From Candidatus Altarchaeota archaeon (GTDB taxonomy: Archaea; SpSt-1190), in contig JAUUZA010000006.1 of NCBI GenBank assembly GCA_030590165.1, forward strand, positions 1 to 26,232: a stretch of 26,232 bases of DNA, written 5' to 3'. Each line of letters begins with the position of its first letter. The first letter of the stretch is position 1. A model generated the notes under the pieces. The model was not told the origin of the DNA, did no database searches, and saw nothing but the letters and a program-made list of their open reading frames with translations. Below, piece after piece: positions 15,484 to 21,798 of the stretch. Made by a program: the position numbers and the translations under genes.

Positions 15484-15782
15484 TTTACCTCAATGCTCCC
15501 CTTAGGAAAGCCCAATCCAATCAATACTTTTTTAGTGTTCTTCAAGTGATTTCCTTGAAGCTCAACTCGCCCCTTCTTAAAAGTTCCACCACAAGCTAAT
15601 TTTTGCTTCAAGTCTTTTGCAACTTTTTTACCATCAACACTCTTATCAAAACCTTCGACAATTGTAACGAACTTCCCCCATCTACGTTTTTCTGTTCGAA
15701 CAACAATAATCTGAGCTTCCTTCGCAATAGTTTCCCACAATTCTTCAGGTAACCCAGTAGATTTTAGAAAATCATCTGCCAC
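15480..15782 (-). CDS. Translation initiation factor aIF1 (SUI1)
   Basis: 100 residues, GTG start. Promotes accurate start-codon selection on the small subunit. SUI1 signatures: RRWGKFVTIVEGFD, then LKQKLACGGTFKKGRVELQGNH and the C-terminal VLIGLGFPKGSI. The N-terminal part is short, as in other archaea. GGTGA six bases before GTG 15782 fixes the start, which lies within the last codons of L29. It is the second gene of the L29-aIF1-Rpp29 unit. Confidence 0.93.
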   Translation of the reverse strand: MADDFLKSTGLPEELWETIAKEAQIIVVRTEKRRWGKFVTIVEGFDKSVDGKKVAKDLKQKLACGGTFKKGRVELQGNHLKNTKKVLIGLGFPKGSIEVK

Positions 15783-15975
15783 TCTTTTTCACCTTTTTTT
15801 CGTTGAGAATGGTTAAAATCCGTGCAACATTCTTACGTGCAGTCCTCACTAATGTTGGTTTCTCAACGGTCCCTAAAGCCCGTTTTCCCTTAAATTTCAT
15901 AAGTTCAAGTCTGGAGTTTTTCAACTCAGTTTTAAGTTTATCTCCGGATAAAGCTCTAAGTTCTTTGGTTTTCAC
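15772..15975 (-). CDS. rpl29: 50S ribosomal protein uL29
   Basis: 67 residues, GTG start. A two-helix protein at the exit of the peptide tunnel. The L29 pattern KTKELRALSGDKLKTELKNSRLELMKFKGKRALGTVEKPTLVRTARKNVARILTILNE matches (R.ls..el...l.el..el..lr......g...np..ir..Rk.iARi.Tvl.E). GTG at 15975 lies 20 nt after a TATA octamer, so it heads a leaderless transcript. L22, S3 and S19, its usual upstream partners, are not in this window; the next gene upstream is divergent. Confidence 0.92.
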   Translation of the reverse strand: MKTKELRALSGDKLKTELKNSRLELMKFKGKRALGTVEKPTLVRTARKNVARILTILNEKKVKKSGR

Positions 15976-15995
15976 TCTCTAACTACTCACCTTAG

Positions 15996-16003
15996 TTTAA
16001 AAT
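15996..16003 (-). promoter_or_regulatory. TATA box for L29-aIF1-Rpp29
   Basis: ATTTTAAA on the minus strand with 20 nt to GTG 15975; divergent from the promoter at 16017-16024. Confidence 0.6.
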
Positions 16004-16016
16004 ATTTCCTTATTAG

Positions 16017-16024
16017 CTTAAAAA
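16017..16024 (+). promoter_or_regulatory. TATA box for the gene at 16046
   Basis: CTTAAAAA with 21 nt to ATG 16046. Confidence 0.5.
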
Positions 16025-16045
16025 TAACTTAATAATCTTTATTTC

Positions 16046-16507
16046 ATGGAAGAATGTTGTCCAAAATTTAACCCAAAAGAATGGGATTTTAGACGTATAG
16101 TTTGGAAAGATAAATTATTTGTGAAGTCTCATGTCACAAGTTTTTTTCATATTCCCTTAAACTTTGGCGGTATAATGAAAAATTCAATGAAAAAAATTGA
16201 AATTTCACTAGCAAAAGACCCCGAAATGCTCGTATTGTCTGATGAAACTTCGTTTTGGGGAACGGATATTTTCATTTCAGTCACAGACAAAGTATCTAAA
16301 ATGGAAATGACTAAACTTTCAGGAGTTTTTTTAACGCGTGTTTTTGAAGGTTCTTTCAAAAATATGGGAAAATGGATTAAAGAAATGAAAACCTATGTTA
16401 AAACTCAGGGACAATCCCTTGAAAAACTTTATTTCTGGCGCACAACTTGTCCAAAATGTTCAAAAAAATATGGAGTAAATTATGTAGTTATTTTTGCAAA
16501 AGTATAG
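16046..16507 (+). CDS. Conserved protein of unknown function, often labelled 'hydrolase'
   Basis: 153 residues. The sequence resembles a family seen in many bacteria and some archaea and often annotated only as a hydrolase. Landmarks are the start CCPKFNPKEWD, the segment VTSFFHIPLNFGG, LVLSDETSFWGTDIFI, LSGVFLTRVFEGSFKNMGKWIKEM, and the C-terminal TTCPKCSKKYG with a CxxC that might bind metal. I know of no proven activity. It has its own leaderless promoter, and its stop TAG overlaps the GGTGA that serves the following alpha/beta hydrolase, so the two are probably cotranscribed. Confidence 0.8.
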   Translation: MEECCPKFNPKEWDFRRIVWKDKLFVKSHVTSFFHIPLNFGGIMKNSMKKIEISLAKDPEMLVLSDETSFWGTDIFISVTDKVSKMEMTKLSGVFLTRVFEGSFKNMGKWIKEMKTYVKTQGQSLEKLYFWRTTCPKCSKKYGVNYVVIFAKV

Positions 16508-16515
16508 GTGAATAA

Positions 16516-17289
16516 ATGTCCTTTATCAGAACAAATGAAGTAAAAACTTATTATGAAATGACAGGAGATGGCCCTCCTCTTATTTTCATTCATGGCCTAG
16601 CCAACTGTACTGAAGCGTGGGAACCACAAGTAAAAGCCTTTTCAAAAAAGTTTACTGTAATTACATACGATTTACGTGGTCACGGAAAAACAAAGGGACA
16701 CGGTGACAAATATACCATTAATACCTTTGTAAAAGATTTACGCGAACTTATTATGGGCTTACGAATTCGCAACCCAAGAATTTGTGGGCTTTCTCTCGGA
16801 GGAATGATTGCTCAAAAATATGCATCAAAATATAAGGTTCATTCACTTATTTTATCAGACACTTTTAGAACTGGAAAACTAACTGTTTTACTTCACTACT
16901 TACCTTCAGAACTAGCTGAAAATATTACTCAAAAGCTCCCAAAGCGGCTTTTCACAGAGTTTGGGATTATGATAATGGCCACAACAAAGAAAGAAATTAG
17001 AACAAGTCTTGAAAAGTGGTTTAAAAAAATAACTGAAGTTGAATTAAAAAAATCTTTATTAGCTGCATATAATTTTGATAAAGTTGATTTATCTAAAATT
17101 AATGTTCCAACGCTTATTTTAGTCGGTGAAAAAGAAAACCCAATTGTAAAAGTTGGTTCAAAAAAAATCCACAATGGAATAAGAGGTTCGCGTAGAGTTG
17201 TAATTAATGATGCCATTCATTTGTCTAACTTAGAAAATTCAGAACAATTTAATTGGATTTTAAATCTCTTTCTCACTGAGAATCCATAA
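16516..17289 (+). CDS. Alpha/beta-fold hydrolase
   Basis: 257 residues. The HG oxyanion motif (26-27, in IFIHGLANCTEAW), YDLRGHGKT (51-59) and the nucleophile elbow GLSLGG with S93 define a serine hydrolase of the MhpC/esterase type. The catalytic histidine is H235 (AIHLSN). Where most members have GxxD as the acid, this one has GEKENP (204-209), so E207 would have to take the acid role. Substrate unknown. GGTGA lies four bases before the ATG. The stop codon overlaps the TATA box of the next gene. Confidence 0.88.
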   Translation: MSFIRTNEVKTYYEMTGDGPPLIFIHGLANCTEAWEPQVKAFSKKFTVITYDLRGHGKTKGHGDKYTINTFVKDLRELIMGLRIRNPRICGLSLGGMIAQKYASKYKVHSLILSDTFRTGKLTVLLHYLPSELAENITQKLPKRLFTEFGIMIMATTKKEIRTSLEKWFKKITEVELKKSLLAAYNFDKVDLSKINVPTLILVGEKENPIVKVGSKKIHNGIRGSRRVVINDAIHLSNLENSEQFNWILNLFLTENP

Positions 17290-17293
17290 ATAA
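17286..17293 (+). promoter_or_regulatory. TATA box for the 2TM protein gene
   Basis: ATAAATAA with 21 nt to ATG 17315; it includes the stop codon of the upstream gene (17287-17289). Confidence 0.5.
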
Positions 17294-17314
17294 CTGAATA
17301 ACTCAAGATTATTG

Positions 17315-17632
17315 ATGGCAGACATTATTTCTTGGAGTGGATTCAAACAATCTCTTGAAGAGGTCATAAAGGGGGAAGAAAAAAGGAAATTTATTACACA
17401 TTTAGTATTCTATGGGGCGTCTAATCTTTTATTTATTATACTAAACATAATTTATACGCCAAGCGTGCTTTGGTTCTTTTATCCCTTAATAGGTTGGGGT
17501 GTTATGTTGGTTTTACATTATCTCAATTCAATTCATTGGATTGATTCTAAAATTGAAGAAACAGAAGCAAAAATTGAATATAGTGCTAAACTTTTCAAAA
17601 AAAGAGTGAATCGTTCACTGAAAAAAAAATGA
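17315..17632 (+). CDS. 2TM-domain membrane protein
   Basis: 105 residues from ATG 17315. A TTG three bases earlier is also open, but the TATA spacing of 21 nt points to the ATG. Two membrane helices are visible, at about 28-46 and 50-67, with the conserved THLVFYGASNLLFI and WFFYPLIGWGVMLVLHYLN patterns of the 2TM domain family. The ends are charged, and the C-terminus (KKRVNRSLKKK) is strongly basic, so it is probably cytosolic. Function unknown; in other organisms the domain often accompanies sensor kinases, of which none is here. The MFS gene starts nine bases after the stop. Confidence 0.82.
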   Translation: MADIISWSGFKQSLEEVIKGEEKRKFITHLVFYGASNLLFIILNIIYTPSVLWFFYPLIGWGVMLVLHYLNSIHWIDSKIEETEAKIEYSAKLFKKRVNRSLKKK

Positions 17633-17641
17633 GTTGAAGCT

Positions 17642-18823
17642 ATGAGGGAACTCAACAAATTAGAAGTGAATATTCTTAAATATTTTCTTTATTGTTTTGT
17701 GGGAAGTTTCTTTATAACAGGACCAATAACTTTTGTTTACTTTCAAAATGAACTTGGTTTAACTCTCACACAACTTATGCTTACTGCTTCTTTCTTTTCA
17801 ATTGTAACTGCAATACTGGAAATTCCTGCAGGTTTAATTGGAGATAAATTTTCATACAAACACAATTTAGTTATTGGAGATATTGGAATTATCTTTGGTT
17901 CTCTTGGATACGCTCTCTCATCAAGATTTAGCCATATTTTAATTTCTGAGATTTTCTGGGGAATTGGATATGCCTTTGTAATCTCTGCACTTAATGCCTT
18001 CTTATATCAAACCCTTCATAATCTCAATTGGGAACATAAATACACAGAAATTAAAGGAAAAGGAACTGCTTTTGCTTTAGCAGGACTCTCAATTAGTGCA
18101 ATTATTGGAGGATTTTTAGCAAAGATTAGTATACGACTTCCCTTAATCTTGAGTCCACTTATTCTTATTTTACCCCTCATAGTTTCAATAAGTTATACAG
18201 AACCAATAAGACTTAAACCCAAAAAAGAAGAGAAAGTTTCACTTATTGACGCTTTAAGTTATATCGCATCTCACAAAAATTTATTGTTTTTACTCTTATT
18301 CACTCTTTTTGTTTCAGTTGCTTCAGTAATAACTTATAGTTTCTTTCAACCTTTTTTATTATCTTTAGGGGTTGATATACGATTTTTTGGAATTATCTTA
18401 TCTATAAGTTATATCTTTTCTGGGGTTGGCTCAATTATAAGTCATAAATTAAATCGCAAATTCAAACCAAAACAACTCCTATTTGCAGTAGCAGTTATTT
18501 CATTTATCTCAATTTCAATATTAGGGTATATTCATTCACTCTTTTCCCTTCTTGGTATTCTTTCTCTTTGGGCTATTGACGGAGTACGATATCCACTCCT
18601 TTCTGATTATATCAATAGAAAATTAAAAAGTTATAATCGCGCAACAATAAATTCTCTTGTTGATATGACCCGAAGAATTGTTATTGCTTTTGTCCTCCCA
18701 ATCATGGGAAGAATTGGCGACACAGTAGGACTCAATCGAGTTTTCATTATCAATTCTTTAATCCTCCTTTTTGGTCTTCTCTTACTCTATCCAATTCAAG
18801 AAACCGCATTCCAAACTATATAA
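17642..18823 (+). CDS. MFS transporter
   Basis: 393 residues with about 11-12 hydrophobic segments. The major facilitator loop between TM2 and TM3 appears as AGLIGDKFSYKHNLVIGD (61-78), and a matching second half begins near residue 205 with SLIDALSYIASHKNLLFLL; the late loop IMGRIGDTVGLNRVF repeats the first-half motif. The substrate cannot be told. Only a degenerate GTTGA precedes the ATG, so it may rely on coupling to the 2TM gene. Its stop lies within the TATA box of ksgA. Confidence 0.88.
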   Translation: MRELNKLEVNILKYFLYCFVGSFFITGPITFVYFQNELGLTLTQLMLTASFFSIVTAILEIPAGLIGDKFSYKHNLVIGDIGIIFGSLGYALSSRFSHILISEIFWGIGYAFVISALNAFLYQTLHNLNWEHKYTEIKGKGTAFALAGLSISAIIGGFLAKISIRLPLILSPLILILPLIVSISYTEPIRLKPKKEEKVSLIDALSYIASHKNLLFLLLFTLFVSVASVITYSFFQPFLLSLGVDIRFFGIILSISYIFSGVGSIISHKLNRKFKPKQLLFAVAVISFISISILGYIHSLFSLLGILSLWAIDGVRYPLLSDYINRKLKSYNRATINSLVDMTRRIVIAFVLPIMGRIGDTVGLNRVFIINSLILLFGLLLLYPIQETAFQTI

Positions 18824-18824
18824 A
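18817..18824 (+). promoter_or_regulatory. TATA box for ksgA
   Basis: TATATAAA, a textbook archaeal TATA box, with 20 nt to ATG 18845. It contains the TAA stop of the MFS gene (18821-18823). Confidence 0.7.
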
Positions 18825-18844
18825 TTTCCAATTAAATCAATTAA

Positions 18845-19537
18845 ATGGGACAAAAGCTTGGTCAACACTTCCTAAAAGATGTGCGTGTTGCTAAATTTAT
18901 TGTTGATTCGGCTCAAATAAAGGAAAACGAAATTGTTCTTGAAGTCGGACCAGGAAAAGGTATAATTACACATTTAATTGCAAAAAAAGCCAAAAAAGTC
19001 ATAGTAGTTGAAAAAGATAAAAGACTAAAACCCTTTCTTGACAAATTACCTAAAAATGTTGAAGTATTATATGGAGACATACTTCAAATGAATTTTCCAA
19101 AAGTTGATAAAATTATTTCAAATCTTCCCTTCTACATTTCATCACAATTCATATTCACTATGCCTGCCATTCCAGCAATTCTTGGACTACAAAAAGAATT
19201 TGCTGAAAAAATGGTTGCTACACCAGGTTCAAAAAATTATGGAAGATTAAGTGTGAGTTCACAAATTAAATTCAAAATGAAATTATTGAAAAGTTTTCCC
19301 TCTACTGTTTTTAGTCCACAACCAAAAGTTGCATTATCAATAATCCAAATTGAACCTAATGATTTTTCAGCTTGGAAAACTTGTGAAGAATTTATTCGAA
19401 AAATCTTCCCTTATCCTAATAAAAAAGTTGATAATGCATTAAAATTTGGAGGATACTCCCCACTTGGAATCGAGAAAAAAGTTCGCGAACTAAGTCCTGA
19501 AGAAGTAATTAAGCTTGCCAAAATTTCTTGCCCTTAA
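18845..19537 (+). CDS. ksgA: rRNA adenine dimethyltransferase KsgA/Dim1
   Basis: 230 residues, shorter than the usual 260-270. Dimethylates two adjacent adenines in the 3'-terminal hairpin of 16S rRNA. The N-terminal GQKLGQHFL is the family signature, the SAM-binding motif I is EVGPGKG (33-39), and the catalytic motif IV is NLPF (93-96). The PQPKVALSIIQIEP block starts the small C-terminal domain, which is reduced. In many archaea ksgA follows DUF655; here it is about 4 kb away with its own leaderless promoter. The 3' end overlaps a convergent gene by 29 bases. Confidence 0.93.
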   Translation: MGQKLGQHFLKDVRVAKFIVDSAQIKENEIVLEVGPGKGIITHLIAKKAKKVIVVEKDKRLKPFLDKLPKNVEVLYGDILQMNFPKVDKIISNLPFYISSQFIFTMPAIPAILGLQKEFAEKMVATPGSKNYGRLSVSSQIKFKMKLLKSFPSTVFSPQPKVALSIIQIEPNDFSAWKTCEEFIRKIFPYPNKKVDNALKFGGYSPLGIEKKVRELSPEEVIKLAKISCP

Positions 19538-19739
19538 TTTCCAATATTCCTTTATTACCAGTTATACTCGGAACAACATAAATTATTTCATCTGTTTTGT
19601 TTTCTTCCCCAATCTTATCGACTTCTTTTTGGACATTAAACCCCTTCATTGCCTTATTAAAATCAATTTTAACGGAGTTTTCAGCCTTACAATAAGAATA
19701 ATACTCAAAAAAAGCACCCATGTCAAATAAAACAGACAT
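19509..19739 (-). CDS. Small unrecognised protein
   Basis: 76 residues. The composition is protein-like: a hydrophobic start SVLFDMGAFFEYYSYCK, a charged middle and a C-terminal ITGNKGILEIKGKKFW. The first strand with FDMG faintly recalls the first acidic strand of NYN/PIN nucleases, but the remaining catalytic acids cannot be placed and the length is half of such a domain, so I do not call it one. An AT-rich TATA candidate lies 22 nt before the ATG. It overlaps the ksgA 3' end. Confidence 0.55.
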   Translation of the reverse strand: MSVLFDMGAFFEYYSYCKAENSVKIDFNKAMKGFNVQKEVDKIGEENKTDEIIYVVPSITGNKGILEIKGKKFWQA

Positions 19740-19761
19740 AGTATATTGGAATGAAAGTTAC

Positions 19762-19769
19762 ATTTATTT
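19762..19769 (-). promoter_or_regulatory. Possible TATA box for the gene at 19509-19739
   Basis: AAATAAAT on the minus strand with 22 nt to ATG 19739. Weaker than the other examples. Confidence 0.35.
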
Positions 19770-19796
19770 ATTTGCAATAACTTCCGTTCAAACAAT

Positions 19797-20714
19797 TCAC
19801 TTACCAAAAAGATAATTTTCAAAAACATCCGCACATTCCTTCATGACACCTATGCAAACTTCGTTTTTTGATTTTTTCATAAATTCAAACAATCCAGTTT
19901 TATCCTTTAATTTTCTTTGTTTTCTTAACTCTTTTTTAACCATAGCAAAATATGCCCCAACTTGAAGGTCGTGACCAAACTTACAAAATTCCATATTAAT
20001 AATATCTGAAAGATATTTTGGACCTAATTTAAATGCCGGCTCCAATACCAAATCAATATAGTTTTCGGAAAACTCTTTTTTTCCAAGTTTTGGATAAGGA
20101 TTATGTTCATAATGCCCCCTATATGCATTTTTAAGGGCTGTTTCAAATAAGACCTTTACATCTTTTGACTGCAATACTTTTGTGTTTTCTTTAAATGTCT
20201 TCAAAACGGGAGCCATGTATCCTAAAAATTCTTTAAAACTTGATTTATAACAAGAAGAATCCAAAGTTTTAAGTTCCAGATTCCACACATCATCAAAAAC
20301 ATCAACAAAATTAAAAATTGAAAGCCCAATAGCATCCAAACTCACTGACAAATCTCGAATATTACTCTCACCTTTGGCGCCCAAACCATAAAACTCAAAT
20401 TGAGTCATATATCTAGAATACTTTGATTTATCACCAAACAAATGTGATTTCGGGTCTATGACTCCTGGCCATTTAGAGGCTTGCTCCAAATAAGTATCAA
20501 TTTGATTTTCTAAATCTCCAAAAAATTCTTCTTTTGTTTTTTTTGAATCAATATAATTTTCATATTGTTCCTCTATTTCAGTCGGAGGAAATTCATTTTT
20601 GTTAACACAATAAACAATAAACTTTTCAGAAAAATCCTCAAATTGTGTCTTGAAGTTGTTATTTCCCTCACTAAAAATCATTTCAAAAAACTCAAGTTCA
20701 GATGCCTTTTTCAC
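19797..20714 (-). CDS. Unrecognised 305-residue protein
   Basis: No family recognised. Starts at GTG 20714, placed by a TATA octamer 21 nt upstream. The sequence is rich in Phe, Lys, Glu and Asp and appears mostly alpha-helical, with no signal peptide, membrane segment or nucleotide-binding motif. The N-terminal third is acidic (ENQIDTYLEQASKWPGV), the middle has VDVFDDVWNLELKTL, and the C-terminal third has a conserved-looking NAYRGHYEHNPYPKLG followed by helices. The His/Tyr-rich segment could be an active site, but this is only an impression. It lies between two other unrecognised genes on the same strand. Confidence 0.78.
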   Translation of the reverse strand: MKKASELEFFEMIFSEGNNNFKTQFEDFSEKFIVYCVNKNEFPPTEIEEQYENYIDSKKTKEEFFGDLENQIDTYLEQASKWPGVIDPKSHLFGDKSKYSRYMTQFEFYGLGAKGESNIRDLSVSLDAIGLSIFNFVDVFDDVWNLELKTLDSSCYKSSFKEFLGYMAPVLKTFKENTKVLQSKDVKVLFETALKNAYRGHYEHNPYPKLGKKEFSENYIDLVLEPAFKLGPKYLSDIINMEFCKFGHDLQVGAYFAMVKKELRKQRKLKDKTGLFEFMKKSKNEVCIGVMKECADVFENYLFGK

Positions 20715-20735
20715 AAATATCTTTGTTACTTTTTA

Positions 20736-20743
20736 GTTTATAA
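20736..20743 (-). promoter_or_regulatory. TATA box for the 305-residue protein gene
   Basis: TTATAAAC on the minus strand with 21 nt to GTG 20714. It lies in the 43-base gap after the upstream unrecognised gene. Confidence 0.6.
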
Positions 20744-20757
20744 TAATTCTCACATTT

Positions 20758-21375
20758 TTAAACATACATTTGTCTTTCGGTTTCTTTTCTTATGGCATCA
20801 GGACCTCTAATTAGTCCAGCCTTTGAATTTAATTCGCAAATTCTTTTTATGTCATGTTTTCTAATTAAAAAAAATTTCTCATAATTAAAATTTAATCCTT
20901 CAGAAGCTTCGGTTTGATCTTTCGTTTTTTTAGGCAGGATATTGGGCCCTTTAGCCATCCCATACTCTGGACTTAGTTCAGAAAACCTTTTTATATCAAA
21001 TTCACTATTTGAAAACACTGGGAAATCATTATAATATATTTTTTTATGTGGTTTCTCTGATTCGAATAAACTAATTTTGTAAGACTCAACAAACTCCCCA
21101 AGATTCGCAATCACACTCTTAGGTTCAGATTTTCTGAAGTTTTCATAAACATCATTTAAAAATTCTTCTTGTTTGTTAAAAGAAAGATAACAACTTAACC
21201 TCGCTATATATTGAACAACCTCATTAAAATCTAAATCTGCTTCATTAATTTCAGTTGAAAATGGAGCATAAAGTTCTTTAACTATTTTAAAAAATTCTTG
21301 ATAAAAATCATCACCCCCGTCTCTTTCTGAATGGTTCTTTGACTTTTCTTTTACTTTGGTACTCTTTTCAGACAT
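20758..21375 (-). CDS. Unrecognised protein with a duplicated DIKR-EL-G-GP motif
   Basis: 205 residues from ATG 21375. The frame stays open to 21420, but a TATA octamer (21397-21404) is 21 nt before this ATG and lies inside the longer form. The first 22 residues are charged and probably disordered (SEKSTKVKEKSKNHSERDGG). A helical region follows. The C-terminal half contains two related 29-residue segments, at about 126-154 and 174-202, sharing DIKR..EL....G...GP....K.T..Q with an offset of 48 residues. No known domain is recognised. The repeat suggests two equivalent binding sites or a pseudo-dimer. Confidence 0.75.
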   Translation of the reverse strand: MSEKSTKVKEKSKNHSERDGGDDFYQEFFKIVKELYAPFSTEINEADLDFNEVVQYIARLSCYLSFNKQEEFLNDVYENFRKSEPKSVIANLGEFVESYKISLFESEKPHKKIYYNDFPVFSNSEFDIKRFSELSPEYGMAKGPNILPKKTKDQTEASEGLNFNYEKFFLIRKHDIKRICELNSKAGLIRGPDAIRKETERQMYV

Positions 21376-21396
21376 AATAACTGTTACCATTCTTAG

Positions 21397-21404
21397 ATTA
21401 AAAA
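21397..21404 (-). promoter_or_regulatory. TATA box for the duplicated-motif protein gene
   Basis: TTTTTAAT on the minus strand with 21 nt to ATG 21375. Confidence 0.5.
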
Positions 21405-21430
21405 TGTTTTCAATTAACAATTAAAATAAA

Positions 21431-21438
21431 GTTAAAAT
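21431..21438 (+). promoter_or_regulatory. Possible TATA box for the hairpin RNA
   Basis: GTTAAAAT; with the spacing used by other promoters here, transcription would begin at 21458-21460, at the base of the hairpin. Confidence 0.35.
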
Positions 21439-21456
21439 GTCAAAACCTTATTTGGT

Positions 21457-21527
21457 GAAGGTTTTTCGACTGAGCCCGAATCCCGCGTAGAGTAGGAGCG
21501 GGAGAAAGGCGAAGGAGAAAAAGCTTC
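21457..21527 (+). ncRNA. Candidate structured RNA hairpin beside tRNA-Gly
   Basis: A GC-rich island that folds into one long hairpin. From the base: 21457-21460 pairs with 21524-21527, one G.G mismatch, 21462-21467 with 21517-21522, a tandem G.A/A.G pair (21468-21469 with 21515-21516), two Watson-Crick pairs, a second tandem G.A/A.G pair (21472-21473 with 21511-21512), GCC/GGC (21474-21476 with 21508-21510), a 4x4 purine-rich internal loop, then a perfect 6-bp stem (21481-21486 with 21498-21503) and an 11-nt loop. The mismatches are stabilising G.A pairs only if the plus strand is transcribed. A TATA-like GTTAAAAT (21431-21438) is about 20 nt upstream. On the other strand it would be the tRNA 3' trailer. 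No family recognised. Confidence 0.5.
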
Positions 21528-21601
21528 TGCGACTGGCGGGATTTGAACCCGCGTTACCAGCTTGGGAAGCTGGAATCCTAACCAGACTGAACGACAATCG
21601 C
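21528..21601 (-). tRNA. tRNA-Gly (anticodon CCC)
   Basis: A complete 74-nt cloverleaf on the minus strand. Acceptor GCGATTG pairs with CAGTCGC (one G.T pair), followed by discriminator A. The D arm is GTTC/GGAT with GG in the loop, the anticodon arm CCAGC-TTCCCAA-GCTGG with CCC at 21564-21566, the variable loop 4 nt, and the T arm GCGGG-TTCAAAT-CCCGC. CCA is not encoded and there is no intron. CCC reads the glycine codon GGG. A TATA octamer (21626-21633) is 24 nt upstream, which predicts a 5' leader of only a few bases, and a TTTTT run follows the 3' end. Confidence 0.95.
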
Positions 21602-21625
21602 TACAAACTCAATAATTATTCATTT

Positions 21626-21633
21626 CTTAAAAA
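21626..21633 (-). promoter_or_regulatory. TATA box for tRNA-Gly
   Basis: TTTTTAAG on the minus strand, 24 nt before the mature tRNA 5' end, between the C/D sRNA and the tRNA. Confidence 0.5.
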
Positions 21634-21643
21634 CTTACCTTTT

Positions 21644-21664
21644 GCTAAAAATAAAAAAACAAAA
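21644..21664 (-). terminator. T-rich terminator after the C/D box sRNA
   Basis: Immediately after box D the minus strand reads ATTTTGTTTTTTTATTTTT, an oligo-T tract that would stop archaeal RNA polymerase before the tRNA promoter. Confidence 0.5.
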
Positions 21665-21720
21665 TTCAGATTGCCCATCATTCATCACACCGAAGTCAGA
21701 ATTGGATGTTATCATCACAA
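21664..21720 (-). ncRNA. C/D box guide sRNA (2'-O-methylation)
   Basis: On the minus strand the order is box C GTGATGA (21718-21712), a 12-nt spacer TAACATCCAATT, box D' CTGA (21699-21696), a 7-nt linker, box C' GTGATGA (21688-21682), a 12-nt spacer ATGATGGGCAAT, and box D CTGA (21669-21666). All four boxes match the archaeal consensus and both spacers have the optimal 12 nt that L7Ae, Nop5 and fibrillarin complexes require. By the five-base rule, the D' guide would methylate the G in AATTG(GATGTTA) and the D guide the C in ATTGC(CCATCAT) of their targets, probably rRNA or tRNA; I could not identify them. TTATTTAA at 21741-21748 is a fitting TATA box. Confidence 0.85.
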
Positions 21721-21740
21721 AAAATGAAAAACCGGGAAAT

Positions 21741-21748
21741 TAAATAAT
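21741..21748 (-). promoter_or_regulatory. Possible TATA box for the C/D box sRNA
   Basis: TTATTTAA on the minus strand. The usual 20-21 nt spacing places the transcript start at 21719-21720, one or two bases before box C. Confidence 0.4.
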
Positions 21749-21770
21749 TCCTTATTTTTTCTTCAAAATG

Positions 21771-21778
21771 GTTTAATA
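21771..21778 (+). promoter_or_regulatory. TATA box for the phosphodiesterase operon
   Basis: GTTTAATA with 20 nt to ATG 21799. Confidence 0.5.
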
Positions 21779-21798
21779 AACATAAATACTAAGCTAAT

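Noticed and set aside
19509-19739. NYN/PIN nuclease identity for the 76-residue protein
   Set aside because: Only one possible acidic strand fits; the other catalytic acids and half of the domain are missing.
20758-21420. Longer 220-residue form of the duplicated-motif protein
   Set aside because: The first 15 codons overlap the TATA box and the predicted leader; promoter spacing points to ATG 21375.
21457-21527. Hairpin as an H/ACA guide RNA or a kink-turn
   Set aside because: No ACA box at either 3' end, no internal loop large enough for a guide pocket, and the tandem G.A motifs are in symmetric loops without the 3-nt bulge of a kink-turn.
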